Assembly (NCBI GenBank): GCA_031422315.1
Contig: JANOQN010000045.1
Coordinates: 1-62,053 of the forward strand
Length of the DNA stretch: 62,053 bases
Reading direction: 5' to 3'
DNA from: JANNYA01 sp031422315
Lineage (GTDB): Bacteria > Pseudomonadota > Gammaproteobacteria > Xanthomonadales > SZUA-5
Below, piece after piece: positions 51,825 through 60,290 of this stretch (positions within the stretch are counted from its first letter, which is position 1; every line of letters starts with the position of its first letter). Made by a program: the position numbers and the translations under genes. Below the pieces are notes generated by a model, which saw nothing but the letters and a program-made list of their open reading frames with translations, was not told where the DNA came from and did not search any database.

Positions 51825-52283
51825 ATGACAACCGCACCGCAATTCCCAGAATTCTCCATGATCGACCCGCGCATGCGTTGGGTGTGGTTCGCGCAATATA
51901 GTTTTTGGTTAAGCATTCCAGCGATTGGTATTAGCATTGCGTTGGTAGTTTTTGATTTTTGGTGGCTTAGCCCTTTCGTATTTGTGTTGATTTACTTAGG
52001 TAGCTATTTTTATGTCATGAAAGCCTATGCACGCTATGGCTACGCGATTGCTGAAGCGGGGCTTTGGCTACGGCATGGGGTCATTTGGCAGGCGATTCGC
52101 TTTGTTCCGCGTGCGCGCGTGCAACATACCGACGTGGTGCACGGTCCGATTGATCGCAAGCTCGAACTGGCGCAGCTGGTTGTTAACACGGCCGGCCTGC
52201 AGTATCAGAATGTCAGTATTCCAGGGCTTACCGAAGCGCGGGCGCATGAGTTGCGGGACTTACTACTGTTGCAAACAGGCTAG
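51825..52283 (+). CDS. Bacterial PH-domain membrane protein, YdbS-like
   Basis: 152 aa from ATG 51825. Two membrane helices (about 24-60) followed by one bPH_2 domain (about 68-145) with WLRHGVIWQAIRFVPRARVQH, DVVHGPIDRKLELAQL and VVNTAG. Function is unknown; in Bacillus the YdbS-YdbT pair affects resistance to certain bacteriocins. The downstream gene starts 3 bp after the stop. Confidence 0.88.
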   Translation: MTTAPQFPEFSMIDPRMRWVWFAQYSFWLSIPAIGISIALVVFDFWWLSPFVFVLIYLGSYFYVMKAYARYGYAIAEAGLWLRHGVIWQAIRFVPRARVQHTDVVHGPIDRKLELAQLVVNTAGLQYQNVSIPGLTEARAHELRDLLLLQTG

Positions 52284-52285
52284 CT

Positions 52286-53935
52286 ATGGCCCGTGACTTG
52301 CCCTCGAGCGAAGGCTCACGCCTGCACCGATTTAGCTTTTTTTTCGTGCTATTAGGCCAGCTTTGGGGTTTTGCACCGCTTTTGCTTGCAGCGTTTTTTG
52401 TCGGTCGATCCGATCGCTATGACGGCTGGGAATTTATCGGCACGGGTGTTGGTGCGCTGGCGCTTAGCGCGTATTCGCTTGTTTACACCTTGAGCTTTCG
52501 GTATTGGCTGCTGGATGATGAAATCGTCATCAAAAAAGGCTTTTTTGATCGCACGCTGCGGCACCTTCCGTTCGCGCGCATATCGAATATCGCGCATAAG
52601 CAAAACGTCTTGCATCGGATTTTTGGCGTGGTTGAGTTGAACTTGGAATCGGGCTCCGGCGCGCAGGCAGAAGCGAAGCTCACGGTGCTTACCAACACAC
52701 AAGCGGCAGCGTTAGAGCAGCAAATTCGCGCCTATCAACTGGCGGGCAAACCGTTATCCGGAAAGGATCGCAATCTTGCGCAAGGCTTATCGAATAGCAG
52801 CAGTTCTGCAGAACCCAGTGCGGCCATTAGCGTTGATGCATCGGCCAAGCTTAGTGAGGCGGCATTGGGCGATCTAATTCGGCTCGGGCTCATCAGCAAT
52901 CGCGGCATGCTGCTAATTGGTGGTGGATTTTATTTTTTGAGCCAAACTGGCCTCAGTAAAAACAACAACGTGTTCAAGGGTATTGGTAATACCGTTAGCG
53001 GCTGGTTAGGCAGTTCACACGGCCCGCTATTTTGGGTTTTGAGCATCCTGTTTTCAATGCTGCTGATTTTGATTATCGTGCGGATAGCATCAATCGTCGT
53101 ATCGATCATTCAGTTTTATGGCTTCAAGCTCAGCGGCAATGAATCAACTTTACGCACGGAATCGGGTCTGTTGACAAGACGCGGTGGGCAAGCGCGGATT
53201 GAGCGCATCGCGCTGATCGTTATCAATAATGGCTGGCTGTATCGACTATTTAAGCGCCAGGGCGTGCAGGTTTACTTGCCGGGCAACGCCATGCAAGGCG
53301 ATTCCATGGAGCGCAGCGGCATGACGCATTTGACGCCAGTCGCCACGCTCGATCATGTGCAAGCACTTATTGAGCGAATTTTTGAGCTGCAAATATCCGC
53401 GCTGCGCTGGCAGCCTTTGGCAGCCAAAGCCGGGCGACGCATGGCGAAGAAGGCGCTCTTTTTTGGTGCGCTCTTTTGGCTACCGCTGCTTACTTTCGCG
53501 GGGTTAAAGCTTACTAACGAAGCGACGGCTGCGCTTTGCGTCGCCGCTGTATTGAGCATGGCATGGCTGTTCTACAGCCGCCACAAAGACGCTCGCGAAA
53601 GCGGCTACGTGTTACTGCCAGATTTTTGGATTATCAAAACCGGCTATTTTAGCCAAACCATTCAGCTCGTTCGCCGCGATGCAATTCAATCGGTCGGTTT
53701 GAGCTCCAGCCACTTTGATCGAACCAGCCAAATGGCGGGTGTGCGGGTAGATTTAATGGTTACGTCCATGAGCGCATCTCCCAAACTTAAGTATCTAAGC
53801 CAAGCCGATGCTGCGCAGTTATTTCATTTGCTTCGCATTGATGCCATGAGCACGCTGAGCACGCCTCAAGGCCCTCAATCCGCCATTGCGCGAAGCCTGG
53901 TCGAGAAAGCTTCTGCGGTTAGCGCGGGCGCATAG
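52286..53935 (+). CDS. Bacterial PH-domain membrane protein, YdbT-like
   Basis: 549 aa. Three bPH_2 domains separated by pairs of membrane helices: after helices 15-75 a first domain (about 75-150, DDEIVIKKGFFDRTLRHLPFARISNI), after helices 230-280 a second (about 285-365, LRTESGLLTRRGG), and after helices 390-430 a third (about 440-520, DFWIIKTGYFSQTIQLVRRDAIQSV). It forms a unit with the YdbS-like gene. Its last 61 bp overlap the end of the convergent PAS-GGDEF-EAL gene. Confidence 0.9.
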   Translation: MARDLPSSEGSRLHRFSFFFVLLGQLWGFAPLLLAAFFVGRSDRYDGWEFIGTGVGALALSAYSLVYTLSFRYWLLDDEIVIKKGFFDRTLRHLPFARISNIAHKQNVLHRIFGVVELNLESGSGAQAEAKLTVLTNTQAAALEQQIRAYQLAGKPLSGKDRNLAQGLSNSSSSAEPSAAISVDASAKLSEAALGDLIRLGLISNRGMLLIGGGFYFLSQTGLSKNNNVFKGIGNTVSGWLGSSHGPLFWVLSILFSMLLILIIVRIASIVVSIIQFYGFKLSGNESTLRTESGLLTRRGGQARIERIALIVINNGWLYRLFKRQGVQVYLPGNAMQGDSMERSGMTHLTPVATLDHVQALIERIFELQISALRWQPLAAKAGRRMAKKALFFGALFWLPLLTFAGLKLTNEATAALCVAAVLSMAWLFYSRHKDARESGYVLLPDFWIIKTGYFSQTIQLVRRDAIQSVGLSSSHFDRTSQMAGVRVDLMVTSMSASPKLKYLSQADAAQLFHLLRIDAMSTLSTPQGPQSAIARSLVEKASAVSAGA

Positions 53936-56745
53936 CGAAAGCCTTGCGCGAAGTTGCAGCCGAGCGCCAGTGCGAGTTCGGCCTGCTCTTCGCGCTCTAC
54001 GCCTTCAGCAACTACCGACAAACCCAAATCTTGCGCGAGCTGGCATATCGTTCGCACCAGTGCCCGGTGGCGGGCATTGCTTTCGATATCTTTGATGAAG
54101 CCACGGTCAATCTTTAGCCCGTCAAACGCCGCTTCGGTAAATGATACGAGCGAGGAATAGCCGGTGCCAAAATCATCCACAATCAAACGCAAGCCAATGC
54201 TTTTTAGCTCGCTCAAGATTTCCATGGTGTCGACCACGTTTTCGCGAAAAACGGTTTCAGTAATCTCAAGCTGTATAGATTCGGGCGTTACCCCCGAACG
54301 CCGGATCAAATCACTGAGCGAGCCTGCAAAGCCCCGGCTAACAAACAATCGATCCGACACGTTGACATTGATCGTCAACGGCGCATTCGCGCCAAATTCT
54401 CGCTGCCAAGCGACCAATTGATTGCAGCTGGTTTCCAGCATTTGCCAATCCAGCGCCATTAACTGACCCGATTCTTCCGCGACGCTTAAAAACGTACCCG
54501 GCAGCTGCATGCCACGCACCGGGTGCTGCCAGCGCACCAGTGCTTCCGCGCCGACGATGCGCTCGCTGGAAAGCTCAACCACCGGCTGGAAGTAGCAGAC
54601 GAATTCACCGCGATCAAGCGCTAAGCGCAAATCACTTTCTAGCGCCAAACGCGCACTGGCGGCGTGGTGCATTGCCGAATCGTAAAGCTCATAGCGCGAT
54701 TTACCGCTCGATTTGGCCCGATACATCGCAATGTCGGCATCGCGCATGACATGTTGCGGATCAAGATAATTCGGGCCCATCAAAACAATTCCGATGGACG
54801 CCGAGCTAAACACCTGATGCCCGTGCACCAAAAATGGCGGATCAAGCGCGCTCAATATATTACCCGCTACTTCGACTACAGCAGACTCGATCATCGGTTC
54901 GCGACTCACAAGCGCAAATTCATCGCCGCCGTAGCGCGCTAACACCATGGTGGACGGCAGCACTTTCATTAGGCGCTGACTCAACATCGTCAATAGTTCA
55001 TCGCCGGCGGCGTGCCCTAAACTGTCGTTGACCAGCTTGAAGCCATCCAAGTCCATCAAAATAACGCCGAACGCTGAGTAGCGGCCCGTGCCACGCGCAC
55101 GTTGAATTAACTCGCCCAGCTGCGCTTCAAAGCGGGCGCGATTCGGCAACCTAGTCAGTAAATCGTGGTTCGCTTGATATTTTAGCTGCAGCTCAGCCAA
55201 TCGGCGCCTTGAGATATCCTGCGCGCTGCCTTCCAAGCGCCAGCCCAACTCAGCATCGTGGGCGCGCTGAACGTTCATTGACACCCAAATTTCATTGCCC
55301 TGCCGATGTGTTAGCCGCAACTCCGCGTCCTGCACCGCTTCGCCCTGTACGGCTCGGCCAATGATTTGCGCAATTTCCTGCGCATTGGCAGCTAGTTGCT
55401 GAAACTGTGGAACCAGCGCTTTGAGCTCAGCAAAATTTTGATAGCCTAACGATCTAGCAAAACTATGATTGCCGTCTAAAAACGAGGTTTTGAAGTCAAT
55501 CTGAAACAAGCCAATGCTGGCTGCTTCAAATAGGCGGCGGTAACGCTGTTCGGCCAGCTCGACGCGCTGCTGATTGGCGCGCACTTGCGTGATGTCTCGC
55601 ATGGTGCCGGATGACGCCATGCGTCCATCAAGCACAACCGCACCTGCGCGAACATCAAATAATCTAACCCCGCCATCTTTGCGTAGCAACCTAACTTCAT
55701 AATATTGCGGCTCGGTAGATCCAGCGGCGCGCGCTTCGCGCCTTGCTTGCATAGCGGGCAAATCTTCCGGCGCTACCAAGCTTTGATAGTCGGTTCCACG
55801 CATATCGTCAAGTTCATAACCTAACGCTAATGCGAGCGCGCGGTTACAGTATTTGATTACACCGCGGTCCACTAAGAAAACCCCGTCAGTCGCATTTTCA
55901 ACAACGGTCTGATAGAGCAAATCACTCTGTTGTGCAGCGTTTTGCGCAGTTTCCAACGCAGTTAGATCATGCAAAGTGCCTTCGATAAACAGCAGCTCTT
56001 TATCAACCTCCTCACTATAAACCGCGCGAACCGTTTCTTCGGCCCAAAAGGTTGATTGATCGATCCGGCGCAGCTGCACCCGACGCGCAGAAATTTGTCC
56101 AAGGCGTCCGATTTCATCACTGACATTTGCGAACTCGAGTTCATCCGCATAGTGCTGCGCGCCCGATTCGCGCGTGGCTTCCAACAAATGCGCCACGCTT
56201 TCATAGCCCAGCATATTTGCCATGGCGGGGTTTGCTTCAACAAAGTTTTTTAGGCCAGGCAACAGTCGATACATGCCAATGGGCGCAGACATAAAAAACG
56301 AACGCGATTCGGCAAACTTACGAGCAAGCGATTCAGGCCGGCTGGAATAGCTGCGGATATCCTGCACGGTGGCAAAAATATAGTCAGCACCGCCAAAATC
56401 AAACAGCAGCGTGTTCAAAATGCCATCGGCAAAATCTGCCGCGCGCGTTTTGAACGCAACCGGCATGTTGACCAAATTACGGCCCTGCTGAAGCGTGCTA
56501 ATTATCGCCTCGCGCTGCGCTGGATCAGCCCACAGACCAATCGTGCCAGGGCGTTTGCCCAGCACATCTGCACGTTTAAGGTGCGTTAGTATGAGCCCAG
56601 GCTCATTGATATCTACCAAAATAAAATCACGCGCCCGCAGCACCATAACGAGCGTGTTGCTAGCGCGAAATTGCTGCGCTAAACGCGTCGGATTGAGCGT
56701 TTCAAGCTTTGCAATTTTAGCGCTGATGGCGTCGATATCGGTCAA
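53875..56745 (-). CDS. PAS-GGDEF-EAL protein with intact cyclase and phosphodiesterase motifs
   Basis: 956 aa from a TTG. About four PAS domains (20-130, 145-265, 275-390, 400-510), then GGDEF with YGGDEF at 605-610 and metal-site Asp in LMDLDGFK, then EAL with E734-A735-L736, NVNVSDR, ITET, DDFGTGY, LKID and AEGVE. All residues needed for both synthesis and hydrolysis of c-di-GMP are present, so it could be bifunctional; PAS input would choose. No membrane segment. The C-terminus ends with AQGFRYAPAL in place of the usual QGYLYSKP. It follows the parvulin-like gene on the same strand after 3 bp upstream. Confidence 0.93.
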   Translation of the reverse strand: MTDIDAISAKIAKLETLNPTRLAQQFRASNTLVMVLRARDFILVDINEPGLILTHLKRADVLGKRPGTIGLWADPAQREAIISTLQQGRNLVNMPVAFKTRAADFADGILNTLLFDFGGADYIFATVQDIRSYSSRPESLARKFAESRSFFMSAPIGMYRLLPGLKNFVEANPAMANMLGYESVAHLLEATRESGAQHYADELEFANVSDEIGRLGQISARRVQLRRIDQSTFWAEETVRAVYSEEVDKELLFIEGTLHDLTALETAQNAAQQSDLLYQTVVENATDGVFLVDRGVIKYCNRALALALGYELDDMRGTDYQSLVAPEDLPAMQARREARAAGSTEPQYYEVRLLRKDGGVRLFDVRAGAVVLDGRMASSGTMRDITQVRANQQRVELAEQRYRRLFEAASIGLFQIDFKTSFLDGNHSFARSLGYQNFAELKALVPQFQQLAANAQEIAQIIGRAVQGEAVQDAELRLTHRQGNEIWVSMNVQRAHDAELGWRLEGSAQDISRRRLAELQLKYQANHDLLTRLPNRARFEAQLGELIQRARGTGRYSAFGVILMDLDGFKLVNDSLGHAAGDELLTMLSQRLMKVLPSTMVLARYGGDEFALVSREPMIESAVVEVAGNILSALDPPFLVHGHQVFSSASIGIVLMGPNYLDPQHVMRDADIAMYRAKSSGKSRYELYDSAMHHAASARLALESDLRLALDRGEFVCYFQPVVELSSERIVGAEALVRWQHPVRGMQLPGTFLSVAEESGQLMALDWQMLETSCNQLVAWQREFGANAPLTINVNVSDRLFVSRGFAGSLSDLIRRSGVTPESIQLEITETVFRENVVDTMEILSELKSIGLRLIVDDFGTGYSSLVSFTEAAFDGLKIDRGFIKDIESNARHRALVRTICQLAQDLGLSVVAEGVEREEQAELALALGCNFAQGFRYAPALTAEAFSTRLRAMAD

Positions 56746-56748
56746 CCG

Positions 56749-57549
56749 CTAGGGCTCGCTAATTTTTGCTGCGGCCAATACCGCTTCAATTTCAGCCTGC
56801 GCGCGCTTCTCCCGCAGTGTTCGCCTTATGCCTTCTTTCAAGGCCTCAAAATCAGGTGCGATAAACGGGCGTTCTTCATTGATTCGTACCAGATGCCACA
56901 GGCCATTATCAGGCACTGCTTCGCTGGTGTGCTCACCCGCTTTGAGTTTGCTAATCGCCTCTGCAAGTTTCGGCGGAAACTGGGTCAAATTAGCCCAGGT
57001 CAGCGTTTCGGCTTTGACAACGCCTTCGGTGTTTGCGTAGTTTCCCATTAGCACGTCAAATGGACGACCACCGCTTAGCTCGCGCGCGGCGGTTTGTGTT
57101 CTATCCAAAGAGTTAAGCGTCAAAATGGAAACGTTAAATTCACGGCCGGCGACCAGCGTCAGTTGCGCATCATATTCAGCTTTTAAATCAGCATCGGTAA
57201 TTGGCGCGGCTTCCGCTTTGCTTTGTACAAACCCAGCCGCTTGTGATTTGAGCTGAGTAAGAGCCGATCCGGGCTTGTTATGAAATCCCAGCAGTTTCGC
57301 AGCCTGCGCCAGCGCGACGAACTCGGCCACTTTGCGAATCGCGGCGGCTTTTTGCGATGGATCAGTAAAATCCAAGCCGCGCTCTTTTGCATAAGCTTCA
57401 ACAAGGGCGCTATCGACCTGTTCGCCGTTAACGACCACCACCGCTTTGTTCACCGGCAAACTGAGCACGGCGTTTTTACCGCCAGCTTGCTTATCGTCAC
57501 CACAGGCCGCGAGCCAAACTACCGAGGCAGCTATCCAAATCAAACGCAT
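56749..57549 (-). CDS. Parvulin-type peptidyl-prolyl isomerase lipoprotein (EpsD/SurA-like)
   Basis: 266 aa from ATG 57549 (GGA just upstream). Lipobox LAAC with the Cys at 16. After a short linker the SurA-N-like helical part (VVVVNGEQVDSALVEAYAKE) leads to a PpiC-like domain (about 130-225; REFNVSILTL, LTWANLTQFPP, AISKLKAGEHT, WHLVRINEERPF). Probably a periplasmic chaperone or prolyl isomerase; EpsD relatives assist polysaccharide export, but no export genes are here. It directly precedes the PAS-GGDEF-EAL gene. Confidence 0.85.
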   Translation of the reverse strand: MRLIWIAASVVWLAACGDDKQAGGKNAVLSLPVNKAVVVVNGEQVDSALVEAYAKERGLDFTDPSQKAAAIRKVAEFVALAQAAKLLGFHNKPGSALTQLKSQAAGFVQSKAEAAPITDADLKAEYDAQLTLVAGREFNVSILTLNSLDRTQTAARELSGGRPFDVLMGNYANTEGVVKAETLTWANLTQFPPKLAEAISKLKAGEHTSEAVPDNGLWHLVRINEERPFIAPDFEALKEGIRRTLREKRAQAEIEAVLAAAKISEP

Positions 57550-57643
57550 ATTTCCATCCCTCAATTCATCCCCAATTAGTTTCTAAAACCAATGACTTCT
57601 AAAAACCAAAAATCTCTTAACCCAATTTTAGTCAAGCGTGAGG

Positions 57644-58054
57644 CTAGTCATTTAAGCCATCTTCTTGCCAACGACCCCATTCGCGCGCTTGCCAATTTTC
57701 GCCGCTTTGCAGCGTCACTTTTACCGCAATTTCAATTGGTGCGTGTGCTGCAATCGTTTTCCAGACCGTCAAATCGACCGTTTGTAAAGCAAATCGTTTC
57801 GCCAGCATCTGCGCAGCCTGATAAGCAAATTTTTCCAACAGTTCGTGATTGTTTTTAAGGCCGAACTCTTTCAATGAGCGAATCACATCGTCGTAATCGA
57901 CGGTATCGCGTAGCTGATCTGAGAGCGATCCGCGCTGATCTTTTAACCGTAACTCTAAATCCAACTTGAGCGCTTGAGGCGCCAATTTTTCTTCATCATA
58001 TACGCCGATAATCGTCGGAATTCGCACATTTCGTAAAATAATTGTCGCACTCAT
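57644..58054 (-). CDS. folB: Dihydroneopterin aldolase
   Basis: 136 aa. It converts dihydroneopterin to hydroxymethyl-dihydropterin in folate synthesis. The substrate site GVYDEEK, VDYDDVIRSLKEFG and LLEKFAYQAAQMLAKRF fit the family; the strand with the catalytic Lys is VWKTIAAHA, where most members have KP. It overlaps tsaD by 4 bp (ATGA), an arrangement seen in many gammaproteobacteria. Confidence 0.93.
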   Translation of the reverse strand: MSATIILRNVRIPTIIGVYDEEKLAPQALKLDLELRLKDQRGSLSDQLRDTVDYDDVIRSLKEFGLKNNHELLEKFAYQAAQMLAKRFALQTVDLTVWKTIAAHAPIEIAVKVTLQSGENWQAREWGRWQEDGLND

Positions 58055-59133
58055 GCGTTCACTGGCTCGGCTGATTCTATTGATGGCAGGCTAGCAAGAT
58101 CCCAGCGCGGTGTCGCGTCAATTTTGTGATTCGCGCGTAACATATCTAGCGCGGCATGCTGTAGGCGCAGCGCGCCCGCTAAGGCAATCATGGCGCCATT
58201 GTCGGTACAAAATAATGGCCTTGGGAAATAGACCTGTGCGCCGTGGCTCGCTGCTGTTGATTGCAAACGCTCACGCAGCCTTGTGTTTGCGCTCACGCCG
58301 CCCGCTACCACCAGCCGAACATGCCCGGTTTGCTCAAGCGCGCGCTGGCACTTGATGGCAAGCGTGTCGGCAATTGCTTCTTCAAAAGCGCGGGCCAACG
58401 CGGCTTTGGTCGCAGTGTCCAAATTGGCCGTGTAGTCCCCCAAACCAGATTCCTTTGCGCAGCGTTTGGCCGCCAGCAGCACCTGCGTTTTCAGGCCGGA
58501 AAAGCTGAAGTCCAGGCCAGGGCGATCGGTCATCGGTCTGGAGAATTTGAAGCGCCCTGCTTCTCCTGTCTGCGCTAACGCCGACAGCGCTGGCCCGCCT
58601 GGATAGCCCAAACCCAACAGCTGCGCGGTTTTATCAAACGCCTCGCCGGCCGCGTCATCCAGCGTATCGCCCAACAATTCATAGCTGCCAATCGCTTTGA
58701 CGTTAATCAGCATGCTGTGGCCGCCAGATACCAGTAGCGCAACAAACGGCGCTTCGGGTGGATCAAGTTCTAACAGCGGTGCAAGTAAATGCCCTTCTAA
58801 GTGATGTACGCCAATGGCTGGTAAATCCAATGCAAACGCGAACGCCTTCGCAAAGGCCGCGCCAGTTAGTAAAGCGCCGACCAATCCCGGTCCTGCGGTA
58901 TACGCAACGGCATCAATTGCTGATTTGTTCAGTTGGCAGTCGGCTAACAGTGAGTCGAAAAGTGGAATCAAGCGCAACAGGTGATCCCGGCTTGCCAGCT
59001 CGGGAACCACGCCGCCGTAAGCCTGATGCATGCTAATTTGGCTATGCAGCGCATGGCCAAGTAAGCCGCGCTCGGTGCAATAAATCGCTAAGCCAGTTTC
59101 GTCACAGCTGGTTTCTATTCCTAATACGCGCAC
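58051..59133 (-). CDS. tsaD: tRNA N6-adenosine threonylcarbamoyltransferase TsaD
   Basis: 360 aa from GTG 59133, which gives the family N-terminus MRVLGIETSCDETG; the frame is open upstream. It transfers threonylcarbamoyl to A37 of ANN-decoding tRNAs with TsaB and TsaE. The metal ligands His111 and His115 are in HHLEGH; ALLVSGGHSM and FCTDNGAMIA are intact. It diverges from rpsU across 102 bp, the standard gammaproteobacterial arrangement. Confidence 0.97.
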   Translation of the reverse strand: MRVLGIETSCDETGLAIYCTERGLLGHALHSQISMHQAYGGVVPELASRDHLLRLIPLFDSLLADCQLNKSAIDAVAYTAGPGLVGALLTGAAFAKAFAFALDLPAIGVHHLEGHLLAPLLELDPPEAPFVALLVSGGHSMLINVKAIGSYELLGDTLDDAAGEAFDKTAQLLGLGYPGGPALSALAQTGEAGRFKFSRPMTDRPGLDFSFSGLKTQVLLAAKRCAKESGLGDYTANLDTATKAALARAFEEAIADTLAIKCQRALEQTGHVRLVVAGGVSANTRLRERLQSTAASHGAQVYFPRPLFCTDNGAMIALAGALRLQHAALDMLRANHKIDATPRWDLASLPSIESAEPVNA

Positions 59134-59147
59134 GTTTGGCTCTCGTT

Positions 59148-59177
59148 TTGCAAAGTTTATTTGAACAAGGCTATACT
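59148..59177 (+). promoter_or_regulatory. Candidate rpsU promoter
   Basis: TTGCAA (59148-59153) and TATACT (59172-59177) with an 18-bp spacer, 58 bp before the rpsU ATG; GGAG (59227-59230) is the ribosome binding site. The -10 is one base off consensus. Confidence 0.55.
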
Positions 59178-59235
59178 TGTGGGCTTGCTCAATACCTGAG
59201 CAGGTCAACAATTACCCGATTTACCCGGAGACAGC

Positions 59236-59451
59236 ATGCCAAACGTTAAGGTTAGAGAAAACGAGCCCTTTGAATTCGCACTGCGCCGATTCAAGCGCTC
59301 CTGCGAAAAGGCTGGCGTTCTCGCCGAAACCCGCCGCCGCGAGTTTTACGAAAAGCCCACGCAAGAACGCAAGCGTAAAGCCGCAGCAGCGGTGAAACGC
59401 CAACAGCGCCGTTCACGCATGGATGTTACCAAACGCGTGCGTAAGTACTAG
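59236..59451 (+). CDS. rpsU: 30S ribosomal protein S21
   Basis: 71 aa, the standard length. MPNVKVRENEPFEFALRRFK, then CEKAGVLAETRRREFYEKP and a basic tail ending VRKY are typical. S21 aids initiation at the small subunit. yqeY follows 14 bp later. Confidence 0.97.
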   Translation: MPNVKVRENEPFEFALRRFKRSCEKAGVLAETRRREFYEKPTQERKRKAAAAVKRQQRRSRMDVTKRVRKY

Positions 59452-59465
59452 AAACGAGGCCAGCC

Positions 59466-59936
59466 ATGAGTGAGCCCATGAGTCAGATGATTAGTCCGAT
59501 TAAGGCTAAACTTATGGACGACATCAAAATCGCGATGAAGTCAGGTGCTAAAGAGCGTCTGGCTACGTTGCGTTTGATGAGTTCAGATATAAAGCAGATT
59601 GAAGTCGATACCCGCGCAGTGTTGGATGACGCCGCCGTGTTGAGCATTTTCGAAAAGATGCTGAAAAAACGTCGCGATTCGATCACTCAGTTTGGCGCTG
59701 CCAACCGGCAAGATTTAGTCGATAAAGAGCAAGCCGAAGTTCTGGTCATTCAAGACTATATGCCTGCGCAACTGTCAGACTCGGAGCTCGATGCAGCAAT
59801 TGCCTCGGCCATTTCGGAAGCGTGCGCGAGTACTGCTAAAGATATGGGCAAAGTCATTGCCGTGTTGAAATCCAAAATCGCTGGCAAAGCCGATATGCAG
59901 GTTGTGTCGGCCCGCGTCAAGGCTAAGCTAGGCTAA
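59466..59936 (+). CDS. yqeY: GatB/YqeY domain protein
   Basis: 156 aa. It has the YqeY fold: two helical bundles with KERLATLRLMSSDIKQIEVDTR, LKKRRDSITQFGAANRQDL and the C-terminal DMGKVIAVLKSKIAGKADMQVVS tail shared with GatB, suggesting tRNA binding. The precise role is unknown. It lies between rpsU and where dnaG is usual, but here tRNA genes follow instead. Confidence 0.95.
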   Translation: MSEPMSQMISPIKAKLMDDIKIAMKSGAKERLATLRLMSSDIKQIEVDTRAVLDDAAVLSIFEKMLKKRRDSITQFGAANRQDLVDKEQAEVLVIQDYMPAQLSDSELDAAIASAISEACASTAKDMGKVIAVLKSKIAGKADMQVVSARVKAKLG

Positions 59937-59994
59937 CTAATCGCAGCGCAAAAATTGTCGTCTAACCGCTTTATGAATTGACCAAAATCGGTGT

Positions 59995-60023
59995 TTGACG
60001 AATCAGTGCTCGAACAGTATATT
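59995..60023 (+). promoter_or_regulatory. Promoter of the tRNA-Ala/tRNA-Glu operon
   Basis: TTGACG (59995-60000) and TATATT (60018-60023) are exactly 17 bp apart, 16 bp before the first tRNA base. The discriminator is C/T-rich with a downstream GC run, as in stringently controlled stable-RNA promoters. Confidence 0.8.
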
Positions 60024-60039
60024 TCCTGTCCCTGCTAGC

Positions 60040-60115
<76 letters not shown>

Positions 60116-60145
60116 GGTTTTAAGTTTGTTTAGTAAACCAGTTAT

Positions 60146-60221
60146 GACCCTATCGTCTAGAGGCCTAGGACATTTCCCTTTCACGGAAGTAACCGGGGTT
60201 CGAATCCCCGTAGGGTCACCA
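60146..60221 (+). tRNA. tRNA-Glu (TTC)
   Basis: 76 nt with CCA, 30 bp after tRNA-Ala. Acceptor GACCCTA/TAGGGTC, anticodon stem TTTCC/GGAAG with loop CTTTCAC giving TTC, T arm CGGGG/CCCCG with TTCGAAT. The tail of the D region (GTCTAGAGGCCTAGGAC) is typical of Glu. It decodes GAA and GAG. The same transcript carries both tRNAs. Confidence 0.97.
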
Positions 60222-60227
60222 AAAAAG

Positions 60228-60253
60228 AAAGCTCGCTTAGGCGAGTTTTTTTT
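60228..60253 (+). terminator. Intrinsic terminator of the tRNA operon
   Basis: CTCGC (60232-60236) and GCGAG (60241-60245) around TTAG, extended by A-T pairs, with a run of eight T (60246-60253). It follows the tRNA-Glu CCA by 7 bp. Confidence 0.88.
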
Positions 60254-60290
60254 CGCTTTGAATTTGTCATCACGTATTTATCGACACTTG

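Noticed and set aside
51519..51896. Minus-strand frame of 125 codons between mreD and the PH-domain gene
   Set aside because: Its peptide contains DSRLRGND and PRRRGSS, the usual translation artefact of REP palindromes, and it overlaps real genes at both ends.
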